Below the pieces are notes generated by a model. It saw nothing but the letters and a program-made list of their open reading frames with translations, was not told the DNA's origin and did no database searches. The translations under genes were made by a program, and so were the position numbers. A DNA stretch of 64,000 nt from an uncultured Bryobacterales bacterium (lineage in GTDB: Bacteria; Acidobacteriota; Terriglobia; Bryobacterales; Bryobacteraceae). The DNA lies in assembly GCA_937959285.1 (NCBI GenBank), contig CALGAR010000134.1:20224-84223 (forward strand), given 5' to 3'. Shown here in pieces: positions 23,955-32,910 of this stretch; positions within the stretch are counted from its first letter, which is position 1; each line of letters opens with the position of its first letter.

Positions 23955-24802
23955 TTAAGCTTTTCCCGGAGAACGTCGAAGAAAAGCATCTTGGGCGGGC
24001 GGATGAGACGCACTTGATGCACCGAACTGTGGCAGACAATTCGATCGTTCATCCGCAGCGGCTCACCAACCTGCCCGTCCACGGTGAGGTAAGCTTCCCC
24101 ATCCTTGGCGCCTGACACGACCTCGATCACTGCTGTGTCCGGGACCAGCACGGGACGAAATGTTAGTGTATGGGGACAAATCGGTGTAATGCAGATGGCT
24201 TCGACGGACGGGAAGACAATGGGGCCGCCAGCCGACAGGGAATAGGCCGTGGAACCCGTAGGAGTGGAGATGATGAGGCCGTCCGCCTTGTAGCTCGCCA
24301 TCGGGTGATTGTCAACGAAGGCGTCGAGGTCGATCATGCGCGCCAGAGCCGCCTTTGTAACGACGACGTCGTTCAAGGCTTCATATTCGGCCACGACTTC
24401 GGTGCCGCGCTTCAGCTCGCAGTGCAGCATCCGCCTGTTTCCGATACGGTGCTCGCCGAGAAGCGCGCGCTCCAGCTCCGGAAACACCTCGTCCACCGTG
24501 ATCGCAGTGAGGAAGCCGAGCCCGCCAAGATTCACGGGGAGAATCGGAATCTCCCGGCTTCCGACAGCCCGGGCGGCGGATAGCAGCGTACCGTCGCCTC
24601 CGAGCACGATCACGAGCTGCGTGCCATCAGGAACCTGCGCCCGCGGGATTCCGTTCCTGGCGCCAAGATACTCTGCGGTCGTTTCGTCGTATCGCGTCTC
24701 GATGCGTCTCTGCTTCAGCCAGTCGATCAGTTCAGGAACGAGCCTGGCCGCCTTGTCGACGCCCGGCTTCGTGATAATGCCGACCGTCCTAATGGTATCC
24801 AT
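23939..24802 (-). CDS. nadK: NAD kinase
   Basis: Phosphorylates NAD to NADP. 287 residues. GGDGTLLSAARA is the catalytic motif, NLGGLGFLT and ALNDVVVTKA follow, and the C-terminal beta domain has ADGLIISTPTGSTAYSLSAG and TVDGQ, all family hallmarks. Lies between tlyA (14-base overlap) and the symporter (16-base overlap). The xseB-ispA-tlyA-nadK order is a common bacterial arrangement, which supports the assignment of all four. Confidence 0.97.
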   Translation of the reverse strand: MDTIRTVGIITKPGVDKAARLVPELIDWLKQRRIETRYDETTAEYLGARNGIPRAQVPDGTQLVIVLGGDGTLLSAARAVGSREIPILPVNLGGLGFLTAITVDEVFPELERALLGEHRIGNRRMLHCELKRGTEVVAEYEALNDVVVTKAALARMIDLDAFVDNHPMASYKADGLIISTPTGSTAYSLSAGGPIVFPSVEAICITPICPHTLTFRPVLVPDTAVIEVVSGAKDGEAYLTVDGQVGEPLRMNDRIVCHSSVHQVRLIRPPKMLFFDVLREKLKWGER

Positions 24803-25520
24803 GCAGCAAGAACTCCTTGTTGCCCTCCGCGCCGAGGATAGGACTTTCCATCAACTCCGTCTTGAACCCAAGTTCGCGGACAGCATTCTCCACCCGCTCA
24901 CATGCCTGGCGATGCAACTCCGGATCGCGTACGATACCGCCCTTTCCCACTTGCCCTCTTCCCACTTCAAATTGTGGTTTGACGAGTATAACCAGCTCTC
25001 CCTTCTCATGCAGCACCCCCGCCATGGCGGGCAGTAGCAGCGTAACCGAGATGAAACTGACATCAGAAACGGCAAGGTCGACGCGTTCGCCCAAGTCTTC
25101 CACGGTCATGTAACGCGCGTTCAGCCCTTCGCGTACGACCACCCGCGGATCGTTTCGGAGCCTCCAGTCAAGCTGCCCCGTACCGACGTCTACCGCGTAC
25201 ACGCGCAAGGCCCCATGCTGAAGCAGAACATCCGTGAACCCGCCGGTTGAAGCCCCGACGTCGACGCAGACACGGTCCCGCACATCGATATGAAACTCTC
25301 GAAGCGCCGCTTCCAGTTTGAAGCCGCCGCGGCTGACATACGGTATGCGTTCGGTTATTTCGATACGGCTATCCACCGGCACTGTTTGTCCCGCCTTATC
25401 CACGCGCTGGCCGTTGACAAAAACGTAGCCGGCGAGAATGTAGGCGCGAGCGCGCTCTCGCGATTCGACGAGTCCGCGGTCCACCAGGAGTTGATCGATC
25501 CGCTGCCGCGCTGCCTTCAT
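24789..25520 (-). CDS. tlyA: TlyA-family rRNA 2'-O-methyltransferase
   Basis: S4 domain (about 5-65: RIDQLLVDRGLVESRERARA) followed by an FtsJ-like methyltransferase with SAM motif VCVDVGASTGGFTDVLLQ, and the K-D-K-E tetrad around SRGGFKLEAAL, AVSDVSFIS and LVKPQFE. TlyA methylates cytidines in 16S and 23S rRNA in the bacteria where it was studied; some family members are annotated as hemolysins, a historical name. 243 residues. Coupled to ispA by an ATGA overlap. Confidence 0.94.
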   Translation of the reverse strand: MKAARQRIDQLLVDRGLVESRERARAYILAGYVFVNGQRVDKAGQTVPVDSRIEITERIPYVSRGGFKLEAALREFHIDVRDRVCVDVGASTGGFTDVLLQHGALRVYAVDVGTGQLDWRLRNDPRVVVREGLNARYMTVEDLGERVDLAVSDVSFISVTLLLPAMAGVLHEKGELVILVKPQFEVGRGQVGKGGIVRDPELHRQACERVENAVRELGFKTELMESPILGAEGNKEFLLHGYH

Positions 25521-26401
25521 GCAGTCCGGCTGACAATCAGATCCGCCAGCTCGCGCAACCTCTGCGCTCTGGGGCCGAACTGCTCCAACGCCCGGTGTGC
25601 GGCCTTGCGTTCCTCCTCTGCCATGAGACGAGAGCGCTCGAGTCCATAAACGGCAGGGAACGTAATCTTTCGCTGAACGGCATCTTTGCCGGCTGTCTTT
25701 CCCAGAGCCTCGGAGGACTGCTCCACGTCCAGGATGTCGTCCACGATTTGAAACGCGAGACCAATCCGGTCGCCATAACAGGTAAGACTGGCAAGCTCGG
25801 CCTCGCTTGCGCCTGCGTAGATGGCGCCCATTCGGACGCTGGCTTTGAGGAGCGCTCCGGTCTTTGCCCGGTGGATTGATTCGAGCAGTTCCTTCGTGGG
25901 TTCTTTGCCTTCGCCTTCGAGATCGTGCACCTGTCCGCCGATCATCCCGCCGACGGTGCCGGAGGCGGTGGAGAGCTCCTCAATGAGGCGGATCTTTCTT
26001 GCGGGATCGAGGCCGGGAAGCTGCGACAGGACCTGAAAGGCCAAAGTCAGCAACGAATCGCCCGCCAGGATCGCCATCGCTTCCCCGAAGACTTTGTGGC
26101 AGGTGGGGCGGCCGCGCCTCAAATCATCGTTGTCCAGCGCCGGCAAGTCGTCATGAATCAGGGAATAGGTATGAATCAGTTCGAGAGTGCAGGCGGCCAT
26201 CTCGATGCCATCGACATCATCGGAGATGGTACGCGCGGCTGCGATGCACAAAATCGGCCGGATGCGCTTCCCACCGGCGAAAAGGCTGTAGCGCATGGCG
26301 CGATGAATGATTTCCGGCGGGACGGACTCCTGGGGAACGCACCGGTCGAGCGCTCCTTCCACCAGTCTGGTCTGCTCGGCGAGATACTCGCTCAGTGTCA
26401 T
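25517..26401 (-). CDS. ispA: Short-chain polyprenyl diphosphate synthase (FPP/GGPP type)
   Basis: Builds farnesyl or geranylgeranyl diphosphate from IPP and DMAPP. First Asp-rich motif LIHDDLPALDNDDLRRG, second FQIVDDILDV, plus GGKRIRP near residue 44 and HKVFGEAMAILAGDSLLTLA. 294 residues. The residue pair before the first motif (Tyr-Ser at -5/-4, HTYSLIHDD) is compatible with C15 product length, but chain length cannot be settled by reading. Coupled to xseB and tlyA by four-base overlaps. Confidence 0.94.
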   Translation of the reverse strand: MTLSEYLAEQTRLVEGALDRCVPQESVPPEIIHRAMRYSLFAGGKRIRPILCIAAARTISDDVDGIEMAACTLELIHTYSLIHDDLPALDNDDLRRGRPTCHKVFGEAMAILAGDSLLTLAFQVLSQLPGLDPARKIRLIEELSTASGTVGGMIGGQVHDLEGEGKEPTKELLESIHRAKTGALLKASVRMGAIYAGASEAELASLTCYGDRIGLAFQIVDDILDVEQSSEALGKTAGKDAVQRKITFPAVYGLERSRLMAEEERKAAHRALEQFGPRAQRLRELADLIVSRTA

Positions 26402-26652
26402 GGTTTCTCTGGCCGGAAGGGCTCGGGTTGGACAGAGTTATTCTTTCGGACTAGAATTTCGATGCGTGTTTCAGCTTCTTCCAGCTGCTTGCGGCAGCTT
26501 TCGCTGAGTTGCATGCCTTTTTCGAAGAGCTCCAGGGCCCGGTCCAAGGGGAGATCGCCCGCTTCCAGTTCTCTTACGACAGCTTCCAGTTCCTCCAGTC
26601 TCTTCTCGAAGCTTACGGCCTGATCTTGCTGCTCTTCCGGCATCACATTCAT
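26398..26652 (-). CDS. xseB: Exodeoxyribonuclease VII small subunit
   Basis: 84 residues, matching XseB: SFEKRLEELEAVVRELEAGD then LPLDRALELFEKGMQL and SCRKQLEEAETRIEIL, an amphipathic helical hairpin. It binds the XseA large subunit to degrade single-stranded DNA; xseA is not in the window. It heads the xseB-ispA-tlyA-nadK block, preceded by a 29-base gap after the Ldh-family gene. Stop overlaps the ispA start. Confidence 0.95.
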   Translation of the reverse strand: MNVMPEEQQDQAVSFEKRLEELEAVVRELEAGDLPLDRALELFEKGMQLSESCRKQLEEAETRIEILVRKNNSVQPEPFRPEKP

Positions 26653-26681
26653 TCTATCGTGCTGTCTTCGAACAATCGAAA

Positions 26682-27737
26682 TTACGTGAGAGCGGCGGAT
26701 TGACTTTCCGGCACGGGGACGCCGAGGCGGTTGGCTGCCTCCACCAGCTTGGCCCAGTTGCCGTCAGGAATCGGAATCCCTTGTGCACGCCGCACTTCTT
26801 CGGTCCGCCACTCGGGCTCGCCTGCCACCAGGACCTCGTCGTATCCGGGCGCCGGTGCTGCCGCTTTGACGTGGGCCACCAGTTGCTGCATCCTGGCATC
26901 GAACTCCTCGAGTGGCAGGAACCGGCTGACATCGATGGCGAGGAAATTCTGGCTGGTTCGTGTGCGTGTGCCTCGCCAGCGAATGCCGCCCAGTTCTGTG
27001 CTCACAGCGCCGCCGCTGAGCACGCCGCAGAGGATTTCCACCAGGAAGGCTAGCCCGCTGCCCTTGTAGCCGCCCAGAGGCATTAGCATTCCCTTCATCG
27101 CCTCGGCTGTGTCGGTCGTCGGGATGCCGTTCCGGTCTAAGGCCCAGCCGGCGGGAATCGTGGGCTGCCCGTTGATCGATGCGCGGAAAATCTTTCCGCC
27201 GGCGACGGTGGTTGTCGCCATGTCGAGAAGCCAAGTGCGAGAGCCGGGCAGAGACATGCAGATCGGGTTGGTGCCAAACCGGGGCTCCTTGCCCTGCCAG
27301 GGCGGAACGATCGGCGAGGCATTGCAGGTCACAATGCCGATGAAGCCCGCGGATGAGATCCTTTGCCCCCAGTAGGCGGCTGCGCCAAAGTGATTCGATT
27401 CGCGCGCGACTACCATCGCGAGCCCGTGCTCGCGCGCGAGCCGCACCGCGTGGGCGCAGCAAATCTCCGAAATCCGTTGCCCGATCCCGTTCTGTCCGTC
27501 ATAGAGGAGGCAGGCGCCGCCTTCTGTAACGACGCGTCCCTCCGCAGTGGGATCCATATCGCCGCACTCGAGTTGCTCCAGGTAATAGGGCAGCAACTGC
27601 ACGCCGTGAGAGTCGACGCCCCGCAGATTCGACCACACCAGACAGTCGGCCGTCAGTTGCGCCTTCTGCTCATCCACTCCGGCTGCTCTCAGGAGAGCGG
27701 TGCTAAATTCGCGAAGACGATCGTGCGAAAGGATCAC
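26682..27737 (-). CDS. Ldh-family NAD(P)-dependent oxidoreductase (malate/L-lactate/sulfolactate type)
   Basis: Member of the type-2 malate/L-lactate dehydrogenase family (YlbC/DlgD/ComC relatives). Conserved blocks: DCLVWSNLRGVDSHGVQLLPYY with the SHG motif, VARESNHFGAAAYWG, ATTTVAGGKI, LMPLGGYKGSGLAFLVEILCG and RRAQGIPIP. 351 residues from the GTG at 27737, which overlaps the transporter stop (GTGA) and follows GGGAGG by six bases; the reading frame stays open far upstream but only antisense-like residues lie there. Substrate may be a 2-keto or 2-hydroxy acid; the adjacent peptide/sugar genes do not decide. Confidence 0.9.
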   Translation of the reverse strand: MILSHDRLREFSTALLRAAGVDEQKAQLTADCLVWSNLRGVDSHGVQLLPYYLEQLECGDMDPTAEGRVVTEGGACLLYDGQNGIGQRISEICCAHAVRLAREHGLAMVVARESNHFGAAAYWGQRISSAGFIGIVTCNASPIVPPWQGKEPRFGTNPICMSLPGSRTWLLDMATTTVAGGKIFRASINGQPTIPAGWALDRNGIPTTDTAEAMKGMLMPLGGYKGSGLAFLVEILCGVLSGGAVSTELGGIRWRGTRTRTSQNFLAIDVSRFLPLEEFDARMQQLVAHVKAAAPAPGYDEVLVAGEPEWRTEEVRRAQGIPIPDGNWAKLVEAANRLGVPVPESQSAALT

Positions 27738-29266
27738 TTTACGCCTCCCATCAGACGGTTCATGGGCCGGACAAACACGGCCAGAATGAGGCCCGCGCCG
27801 ATGGCAAATGCCGCGATGACTCCGAATAGTGCGGGAAGCGGCAAGGCCTCGTAGAACGAGGCCAGCCGTCCGCCAATGTAGTTGCCAACAGCGTTGGACA
27901 TGAACCAGACACCCATCATGAGCCCGGCAACGCGGACGGGAGCAAGCTTCGTCATCGCGCTCAGGCCGACGGGGCTCAAACAAAGCTCCCCGATGGTATG
28001 CAGCAGATAGGTGACAATCAGCCACATCGGGCTCACCTGCTCGCCGCCAAGGGTGTAAGTGGCGCCGAGAGCCAGGACGGCGAATCCGGCGCCAAGGCTG
28101 ATTAGGCCAAGGGAGAACTTCGCCGGACTTCCGGGTTCCCGCCTCCCGAGTCTCACCCACAGCCAGGCGAACACAGGGGCGAGCAGGATGATGAACAATG
28201 CGTTGACCGATTGCAGCCAGCTGGCCGGGAAATCGAAGCCGAAAATCCGTGTGCGTGTCGCGCGTTGGGCGAAGAGATTCAATGTGGAACCGGCTTGCTC
28301 AAAGGCCGACCAGAACAGACTGGCAGCCAGAAATAGAACACCGACCACGACCAGCCGCTTCCGTTCCACCGGCGACCAGTCAGCCGCAAAGAAGAGCCAT
28401 CCGAAAAGAGCCGCCACCAGGATCAGCAGCGCCGCGCCAAACCCGTTGGCGATGCCGACGGTGCTCGCCGCTCCCGATAGCCCAAGAGCTGCTACGAGCG
28501 CGAGCACGGCCGCTAAACCCGCCAGCCCGTAGCGGAACTGCCGATGCCACACTTGCTTCTCTTCCGGAGTCCGGGGTTCGACGGGGCGTAGGCCGGCATT
28601 CCCGAGTGCTTTGCCGCCTGCCGCGTATTGAATGAGCCCGAGCGTCATCCCAATTCCGGCCAGTGCGAAGGCGAGGTGCCAATCCACCCGCTGTCCCACC
28701 CAGCCCACGACGAGCGGGGCAAAGAATGCGCCGAGATTGATTCCCATGTAGAAGATCGAAAACCCGGCATCACGGCGCGGATCCCCCGGCGCATACAGTT
28801 GTCCCACCATCGTGCTGATGTTCGGCTTCAACAGCCCGGTGCCAAGGACAATGATGAGCAATCCTGAATAGAAGAGCGCAGGGGGGCCCGGCACGGCCAG
28901 GCAGAACTGCCCGAGTGCAATGAGCACGCCTCCCACAAGAACGGCTCGCCGCTGGCCGAGAATCCGGTCCGCTACCCACCCTCCCGGGAGGCTCATCATG
29001 TACACACCGGAGGTGTAGAGCCCGTAGATTGCTCCGGCGACAGCGACGTCCAGGCCCAGCCCTCCTGTTGCGGCGCTTGCCGTCATGAACAGGATCAGGA
29101 TGGCGCGCATCCCGTAGTAGCTGAAGCGCTCCCAGAGTTCGGTAAAGAAGAGCGTGGCCAGCCCGCGCGGATGCCCGAAAAAGCTCCGCTCGAGCGGCGG
29201 CGAAGCGGGAGGTGCGGGGATCGAGCTCGAGGCGGATTCAGAAGGCCGATCTTGAGGCATGGGCAA
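27734..29266 (-). CDS. POT-family (PTR2) proton-coupled peptide transporter
   Basis: Major-facilitator proton symporter for di- and tripeptides. 510 residues, about 14 TM helices. The H+-coupling motif ELWERFSYYGMRAIL (ExxERFxYYG) lies at about 43-57, and GTGLLKPNISTMVGQLY with GFSIFYMGINLGAFFAPLVVGWVG matches PTR2 signatures. The start is TTG at 29266 (AAAGGA six bases before) or ATG at 29260. It is translationally coupled to the Ldh-family gene, suggesting that the imported compound feeds that enzyme. Confidence 0.93.
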   Translation of the reverse strand: MPMPQDRPSESASSSIPAPPASPPLERSFFGHPRGLATLFFTELWERFSYYGMRAILILFMTASAATGGLGLDVAVAGAIYGLYTSGVYMMSLPGGWVADRILGQRRAVLVGGVLIALGQFCLAVPGPPALFYSGLLIIVLGTGLLKPNISTMVGQLYAPGDPRRDAGFSIFYMGINLGAFFAPLVVGWVGQRVDWHLAFALAGIGMTLGLIQYAAGGKALGNAGLRPVEPRTPEEKQVWHRQFRYGLAGLAAVLALVAALGLSGAASTVGIANGFGAALLILVAALFGWLFFAADWSPVERKRLVVVGVLFLAASLFWSAFEQAGSTLNLFAQRATRTRIFGFDFPASWLQSVNALFIILLAPVFAWLWVRLGRREPGSPAKFSLGLISLGAGFAVLALGATYTLGGEQVSPMWLIVTYLLHTIGELCLSPVGLSAMTKLAPVRVAGLMMGVWFMSNAVGNYIGGRLASFYEALPLPALFGVIAAFAIGAGLILAVFVRPMNRLMGGVK

Positions 29267-29307
29267 GGCGGATCCTTTTATTTTTCCCGAATTGATCTGC
29301 CACGGCG

Positions 29308-30267
29308 CTACCGCGGCAGGAGCTTCTTCAAATCCGGCGAAAGCAGCTTTTGCACGGCCGGGTCTTCCAAGTCTTTCTTGGTAATGACTCTCGCGGGCAA
29401 ATCAATCCGCTTGGGAGGGTTGCCGCCCTTGATCTTCTCTGCCAGGGTGCGGACCGCTTCGAATCCGATCCTGAATGCGTCCTGCACCACCATTGCGTCG
29501 ATCGTCCCGCCGCGCAGATCCTCAACCATGCTATCGCTCGAATCAAAGGTCACGAACTTAACCTTCCCCGAAAGCCCGCGCGCTTTAATTGCGAGCGCTG
29601 CACCTACCGAGCTGGGCTCAGAAGACGCAAAGAGCCCGTCGAGCTTCGGATGCGCCGTGAGGATGTTTTCTGCGGCCGCCATCGCCTTTGCGCGATCCGA
29701 CTGTCCGAACTGCCGGGCCACAATCCGAATCTTCGGGAACTCTTTCTCGATTACTTCGACGAATCCCCGTTCACGGTCCATTGTGGAGGCGCTGCCCGGG
29801 GCGTGCATGATCATGGCGACGTCACCCGCTCCTCCCAGCAACTCCGCCAGCGTACGGGCAGCCAGGCGCCCGGCCTCTACGTTATCCGTTGCCACGTAGG
29901 ACATGTAGTTTTCGGAATCGAGGCCCGAGTCAAAGATCGTGACCGGGATTCCCGCGGCGGTGGCACGATCGATCGATTGCACGAGCGCTTTCCGCTCCGC
30001 AGCCGCGACGGCGATCCCGTCGACACGCCTGGCCACCATGGAATCCACAATCTGTATCTGGCGGCTGTACTCCGTCTCCTGCGTGGGTCCGTTCCACAGA
30101 ACCTCGACTCCATACTGTTCGCCTGCGGCCGCCGCTCCAGCCTGTACGGAAAGCCAGAACACATGGGAGGTCGCTTTGGGAACGACTGCTATCAACTTCT
30201 TCTTGCGCTGATCGCAGCTCGCCAAAAGGGCGAGCAGACAGAGCGCAATGAACAACGGCTTCTTCAT
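29308..30267 (-). CDS. Periplasmic sugar-binding lipoprotein, RbsB-like
   Basis: Substrate-binding protein of the ribose/galactose class. Lipobox LLALLASC after MKKPLFIALC, then KLIAVVPKATSHVFWLSVQA, VDGIAVAAAERKAL, GIPVTIFDSGLDSE and GGTIDAMVVQDAFRIG, all typical of the type-1 periplasmic-binding fold. 319 residues. ATG at 30267 overlaps the SDR stop (ATGA). No ABC permease or ATPase gene lies beside it, so it either works with an unlinked transporter or serves a sensory role. Confidence 0.9.
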   Translation of the reverse strand: MKKPLFIALCLLALLASCDQRKKKLIAVVPKATSHVFWLSVQAGAAAAGEQYGVEVLWNGPTQETEYSRQIQIVDSMVARRVDGIAVAAAERKALVQSIDRATAAGIPVTIFDSGLDSENYMSYVATDNVEAGRLAARTLAELLGGAGDVAMIMHAPGSASTMDRERGFVEVIEKEFPKIRIVARQFGQSDRAKAMAAAENILTAHPKLDGLFASSEPSSVGAALAIKARGLSGKVKFVTFDSSDSMVEDLRGGTIDAMVVQDAFRIGFEAVRTLAEKIKGGNPPKRIDLPARVITKKDLEDPAVQKLLSPDLKKLLPR

Positions 30268-31022
30268 TGGGCGCACCACCCGCCGTCAATTAAGATGTCC
30301 GTTCCTGTGATGAACGAAGCGTCGTCGGAGCAAAGGAACAAGGCAAGCTTGCCGATCTCTTCGACTCGTCCCCACCGCCCGAGCGGAATGTTGGCGACAA
30401 ATTTGGCGTTCAGTTCCGGATTCTCGATCAGCGGCTTGTTCATCTCGGTGGCGAAGGGCCCCGGACTGATGCCCACCACCGTGATGCCTTCCGGAGCAAG
30501 CTCCAGGGCGAGAGACTTGGTAAGGCCCAGCAATCCTGCTTTGCTTGCGGAATAGGCGGTCCGTTCCGGCAGCGAGATGTGAGACATGATCGACGTCATG
30601 TTAATGATCCGTCCGTAGCCCGAGCCCTTCATGTGCGGCACAAAGGCGCGGCACATCAGGAACACACTGACGAGGTTTGTATCGATGACGCTGCGCCACT
30701 CGCTCAGGGTAAAGTCGGTAATCTTCTTGCGGATGTTGATTCCGGCGTTGTTCACCAGGATCTGCACCTTGCCAAACCGCTCCGCCACTTGCCTCTCGAG
30801 CCGTATGACCTGCGCTTCGTCGGTGACGTCCGCACAAAACACCTCGGCTTCCGCGCCACGTTCGCGGGCAGCAACGGCTGTCATCCCCAATTGAGCGGGA
30901 TCGCGTGAGACGAGCGCGAGGCGAGCTCCCGCTTCCCCCAACGCGAGCGCCATCGCCTTTCCGAGGCCCTTGCTCGCACCTGTAATCAATGCAACTCGAT
31001 TCGCCAGCGGTTTGTGATTCAT
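30264..31022 (-). CDS. SDR oxidoreductase, sugar-acid dehydrogenase-like
   Basis: Classical SDR of 252 residues: ITGASKGLGKAMALAL, LVNNAGINIRKKITDFTL, catalytic Ser in NMTSIMSH, YSASK and C-terminal FITGTDILIDGGW. The GINIRK segment places it with gluconate 5-dehydrogenase-like enzymes, like the paralogue at 20714. It is cotranscribed with the sugar-binding lipoprotein (four-base overlap), supporting a sugar or sugar-acid substrate. Start ATG overlaps the PH-domain gene. Confidence 0.92.
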   Translation of the reverse strand: MNHKPLANRVALITGASKGLGKAMALALGEAGARLALVSRDPAQLGMTAVAARERGAEAEVFCADVTDEAQVIRLERQVAERFGKVQILVNNAGINIRKKITDFTLSEWRSVIDTNLVSVFLMCRAFVPHMKGSGYGRIINMTSIMSHISLPERTAYSASKAGLLGLTKSLALELAPEGITVVGISPGPFATEMNKPLIENPELNAKFVANIPLGRWGRVEEIGKLALFLCSDDASFITGTDILIDGGWCAQ

Positions 31023-31492
31023 CGGTTCAATCCTTTCCTCTCAATCTGCGCGGCCTCAAGAATCTGCCCGGCGATTCGATGAGGCTCGTCGACATCCTCC
31101 ATGGAAATGCGGCTGGTTTCGCCTGCGGTCTCCACGCTGATGGTTCCCGTCTTGATCAGGCGTTGTCCTAGCGTCTGGTCCACGCGCACATCCTGTACTT
31201 TGCTCAACTCCATCGTCCGCGTGGATTTCGACAGGACGCCCCTCTCATACCGCAGCTTGCCGTCGCCGATATGCAGGGCGGTGAATCTGCGGATCAGGTG
31301 AAGCCGCAGCGGCCAGAGAAACAGAGCCAGTGGCAGCAGCCCCAGCCAAGCGGGTGCATCGCCGGACAGGTAACGCCAGTACAGCGCCGCGAAGCCCAGG
31401 ACCACGCCAAGCACCAGGGCGTAACGGAACCAGATTGTCTTCAGGCTTGGCCGTACGACGACGTTCGACACAGTTTGCCCCCCAGACGCCAT
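31019..31492 (-). CDS. Membrane protein with bacterial PH domain (bPH2, DUF304)
   Basis: 157 residues: two TM helices (about 20-40 and 48-65) followed by a PH-like domain with LRYERGVLSKSTRTMELSKVQDVRVDQTLGQRLI and GTISVETAG, the pattern of YdbS/YdbT proteins. Related proteins are linked to envelope or membrane-lipid functions, but the role is not settled. It is the first gene of the long minus-strand operon and lacks an obvious Shine-Dalgarno. The promoter must lie between 31493 and 31763. Confidence 0.85.
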   Translation of the reverse strand: MASGGQTVSNVVVRPSLKTIWFRYALVLGVVLGFAALYWRYLSGDAPAWLGLLPLALFLWPLRLHLIRRFTALHIGDGKLRYERGVLSKSTRTMELSKVQDVRVDQTLGQRLIKTGTISVETAGETSRISMEDVDEPHRIAGQILEAAQIERKGLNR

Positions 31493-31752
31493 TCAATGCG
31501 GGCACTGACCCGGATATCGGTTGACACGAATATCCTACTATGCGGCAGCGGCGGCGGCCGATTCAAGCAGTCATACCTTTGTCTACTTCACGCATCGATG
31601 CGCCAGGCGCGCGAGGGCGGGGCCGAAACGTTTCCTTGCAGCGGGTAGTCCCATGAACAGATCTACACGGGAGTGCCTAGGCCTTCTTGCGGTCCTGGTG
31701 TTCCCCGTGGATGGCGCCTGGCTTCTCGATCGGGGCAATCGACAGGTGGCGC

Positions 31753-31758
31753 GGGGAG
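31753..31758 (+). promoter_or_regulatory. Ribosome binding site deciding the glf start
   Basis: GGGGAG ends five bases before the TTG at 31764. It supports the short UGM start; the frame is open for 240 bases further upstream, but the ATG at 31653 has only a poor ribosome site. Confidence 0.6.
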
Positions 31759-31763
31759 ACAAC

Positions 31764-32894
31764 TTGTCCTTGGATTATCTGGTGGTGGGGGCCGGATTCG
31801 CGGGCAGTGTGATTGCCGAGCGGTTAGCTCACGTCTACGGAAAGCGGGTGCTGGTGGTGGACCGGCGGCCGCATATCGCCGGCAATGCCTACGATCACTA
31901 CAATGACGACGGCATCCTCGTCCACAAGTATGGCCCGCATATCTTTCATACGAACTCCAAGGAAATCTTTGACTACCTCTCGCGGTTCACGGCTTGGCGG
32001 TCCTATGAACACCGAGTACTCGCAAGCGTCGACGGAAAGCTGGTGCCCATCCCTGTCAACCTCGATACCGTCAACATCCTGTACGATCTGAACCTCTCTT
32101 CCGAAGAGCTTGAAGACTACTTTGCTTCCGTAGCAGAGAGGCGCGAGTTTGTTCGAACCGCCGAGGACGCGGTAGTGACCAGGATCGGACGCGACCTCTA
32201 CGAGAAACTGTTCCGCGGGTATACACGAAAGCAGTGGGGGCTTGACCCGTCGCAGCTTGATGCTTCAGTGACGGCGCGCATCCCGGTTCGAACCAATCGT
32301 GACCCTCGCTACTTTACCGACACCTATCAGGCGATGCCGCGAGATGGCTATACCCGCTTGTTCGAGAACATGCTGGATCACCCGAATATTCGGGTTCTGT
32401 TGAATACCGACTACCGGGATATCCGCTTCAAAGCGAGGAGCGTAGAAGTAGTGTACACAGGGCCGATCGATGAATTCTTTGGTTACTGCTTCGGACCGCT
32501 TCCTTATCGTTCGTTGCATTTCGAGCACGAGACGCTCGATTGCGCCGTCTTTCAAAGTGCGCCTGTAGTTAACTATCCGAACGAACACCCATACACTCGC
32601 GTTACCGAGTTCAAATATCTGACAGGGCAGAAGCACCCGAAGACGAGTATTGTGTATGAGTATCCGCGGGCTGAAGGAGAGCCGTACTATCCGGTGCCAA
32701 GACCAGAAAACACCGACCTTTACAAGCGATACAAGGAACTGGCGGATGCGATGCCAGGCGTTCACTTTGTAGGCCGCCTGGCCACGTACAAGTACTACAA
32801 CATGGATCAAGTGGTTGGCCAGGCTCTGACGCTTTGCCGCAAAATTGCCGGGGCTTCCCATCGCACGACCGTGCCGTTCAGGGAAGCCTCGTAA
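31764..32894 (+). CDS. glf: UDP-galactopyranose mutase
   Basis: Flavoenzyme that converts UDP-galactopyranose to UDP-galactofuranose for surface glycans. With TTG at 31764 the protein starts MSLDYLVVGAGFAGSVIAER, placing the FAD-binding GxGxxG at residues 9-14 as in the family, and has 376 residues. Other hallmarks: VDRRPHIAGNAYDH, VHKYGPHIFHT, RDGYTRLFENML and the C-terminal GRLATYKYYNMDQVVGQAL. An upstream in-frame ATG at 31653 would add an unrelated 37-residue extension. A glycan-forming gene whose partners (galactofuranosyltransferases) are not evident nearby; glycosyltransferases lie 8-14 kb downstream. Confidence 0.93.
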   Translation: MSLDYLVVGAGFAGSVIAERLAHVYGKRVLVVDRRPHIAGNAYDHYNDDGILVHKYGPHIFHTNSKEIFDYLSRFTAWRSYEHRVLASVDGKLVPIPVNLDTVNILYDLNLSSEELEDYFASVAERREFVRTAEDAVVTRIGRDLYEKLFRGYTRKQWGLDPSQLDASVTARIPVRTNRDPRYFTDTYQAMPRDGYTRLFENMLDHPNIRVLLNTDYRDIRFKARSVEVVYTGPIDEFFGYCFGPLPYRSLHFEHETLDCAVFQSAPVVNYPNEHPYTRVTEFKYLTGQKHPKTSIVYEYPRAEGEPYYPVPRPENTDLYKRYKELADAMPGVHFVGRLATYKYYNMDQVVGQALTLCRKIAGASHRTTVPFREAS

Positions 32895-32910
32895 GTTTGG
32901 AGGGAGCTTT

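Noticed and set aside
24789..25520. Hemolysin annotation for the TlyA-family gene
   Set aside because: S4 plus FtsJ methyltransferase motifs and the housekeeping neighbours fit rRNA methylation; there is no pore-forming feature.
31521..31541. TTGACA with TACTAT nine bases later as a glf promoter
   Set aside because: The spacing is far too short for a sigma-70 promoter.
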